Shown here one piece after another: positions 62,746-64,000 of a stretch of DNA of 64,000 nucleotides. Source of the stretch: Pelecanus crispus (lineage: Eukaryota > Chordata > Aves > Pelecaniformes > Pelecanidae); assembly GCF_030463565.1 (NCBI RefSeq), contig NC_134644.1, positions 101,800,765 through 101,864,764 on the forward strand. The letters are read 5' to 3'. Within the stretch, counting starts at the first letter, position 1. Each line of letters starts with the position of its first letter. A model generated the notes under the pieces. The model saw only the letters and a program-made list of their open reading frames with translations. It had not been told where the DNA came from and did no database searches. The translations under genes and the position numbers were made by a program.

Positions 62746-64000
62746 TTAAACTCCTGATTATACAGTAGTATTTAACAAGACTAACAGTCCCACTGCTTCC
62801 TTTTCTCCTGGACAATGACAGAAGAGGAGTTACAACGACGGAAGGAGAAAACCCAACTCTCCTGGTTGTGTTCACAGTAAAGAAAGGTAACATTTATTCT
62901 TCTTTGAAGGACAAGCATTAAAAAAAAAATCTCACACCAAGGAAAACACAATCCCCAAATTTAAAAGAACGCATGCTTAAATCTCAGGGAACAGGATTTA
63001 TTTGTTAAAGCTATGCAAATTTATACGATTCTTCTGACTAAGTTCAACTAGTTATTAATGTTCTTCATATATCTCATCTATTTTTTTAGTACTGTTATCC
63101 GATTATTACAAGTATTCTAACCTTGCCAATCCTGCAGTTATGTATTAGTGGACACATTTAAGTTACGTGACCAAAAATGCATTTAAAGTTACCATATAGG
63201 ATATATAGGTCCAACTGCCTTGCTAGAAACTTTTTTTTTTTTAAAGTACCTACGCTATTGCAGAAGATGGAGTCACTTTATTTTCAATTTGTGATCAGAC
63301 CACACATCTCCTTTGTAACAGAATGGGATCAAAATTTTGGAATGAATAATTTTGAATAATAGCAGCCACATTAATTCTTCTGTCACACAACATTTTGAAC
63401 TCATTTAGTTCTTATAAAGTCTTCACAAACTAGATAAGTGTTTCTTTTGAATCATACTATTACAAAGACTATTTCTTCCAAGATCTTGTGATGTACCTGT
63501 TTGTTAAAAAGCAATTAGTCTGTAAGCTTCTTTCTGAAAAGTGATACAAGGAGACATCAGCAGCAGGACCAGTGCAGAACTAAAAATCCACATAGCCTGA
63601 ATAAATTTTTATGACTAATACAATTCCGAGAACATAAGATGATGGAAATTTAAAAGAACTTACAAAGATCAAAGCATACCTCTCCTCTTCTCCAAAAGTA
63701 CTTTTCACTACTGTGAAAACCCCCAAATGAACACCTTTCTCCAAAGCTCCATGTCATATGTTCAGAGGAGTGCAGCGTTACATATTCTAAATCCTTTTTT
63801 ACGCCTTTAAAATGTTATCCCAGCTGCCCTTGTACGTCAGCTCTCGCCAACTCTCCAGGAGCATTTGGAAACATTCCCCCAATATGTCCCAAAGGACAGG
63901 GCTAAAAGATAATGCTTGGACTGCGAAAGACCTTAGGTTGCATTTAAATACCAGCAATTAGGAACATTATTCTTGTCCATAACTGGCAATACATTTTCTC
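62746..64000 (-). other. PTPN3: Last intron of PTPN3 (partial)
   Basis: AT-rich non-coding DNA that continues past the window edge. I looked for the preceding exon (expected to encode the helix just before the last one, with a VQTS-like end) on the minus strand and did not find it, so the intron is at least 1.3 kb. It includes a T-run at 63230-63242 and no recognisable repeat element. Confidence 0.65.

Noticed and set aside
1-64000. CRISPR array, operon or prokaryotic-style defence or biosynthetic locus
   Set aside because: No spaced direct repeats, no gene clusters, and the content is vertebrate (CR1, LTRs, spliced exon).

Overview
This window is bird nuclear DNA, mostly intergenic. The evidence is CR1 LINEs with the avian 3' end (an ATTCTATGA-type repeat followed by GGTTGGAAAAGACCTTTAAGATCAT, read here on the opposite strand), two avian-type endogenous retrovirus solo LTRs, low repeat density and no bacterial-style gene organisation. 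The LTR types suggest a neoavian bird rather than a galliform; that is an inference from remembered family distribution. Almost all open frames of 60-160 codons are chance ORFs, antisense shadows of repeats, or frames kept open by GC-rich repeats.

Layout. 1-4,762: AT-rich intergenic DNA. 4,763-~6,515: a 5'-truncated CR1 on the minus strand that keeps the reverse-transcriptase palm motifs and the C-terminal domain, broken by two nonsense codons. 6,516-15,482: intergenic, with a small tandem duplication (9,857) and a CpG-rich, promoter-like patch (~13,550-13,930). 15,483-15,922: a second CR1 on the minus strand. Then ~16-54 kb is intergenic with a degraded tRNA-derived SINE (~19,010-19,150), a perfect 37-bp tandem duplication (19,251-19,324), a CR1 tail (26,405), old plus-strand LINE reverse-transcriptase fossils (~30.7, 31.57 and 45.5-46.2 kb), a 32-bp perfect palindrome (31,730-31,761), a 567-bp solo LTR (32,674-33,240), GC/CpG-rich patches (~34.78-35.11, 44.24-44.48, 47.34-47.78 kb), a CR1 of a different subfamily (40,285-40,664), two CR1 copies head-to-tail (50,638-51,176) and a 1,148-bp solo LTR with an internal minisatellite and a perfect 5-bp target-site duplication (51,718-52,865).

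Right end. The only protein-coding sequence I can support is a terminal exon on the minus strand at 62,627-62,704. It encodes the end of a tyrosine-phosphatase domain ([18 protein letters not shown]), which I assign to PTPN3, with PTPN4 as the alternative. A good acceptor, polypyrimidine tract and branch point precede it, and the rest of the window to 64,000 is its upstream intron. To its left, ~55.4-62.6 kb is AT-rich DNA free of recognisable transposons, with several AATAAA hexamers on the minus strand; I read it as a candidate long 3' UTR followed by the downstream intergenic space.

No operon, CRISPR array, rRNA, tRNA gene or convincing novel gene system was found. The points most worth checking are the 3' UTR and its poly(A) sites, the single orientation of all younger retroelements, the structured LTRs, the perfect palindromes, the promoter-like CpG patches and an unexplained open region at 54,121-54,545.
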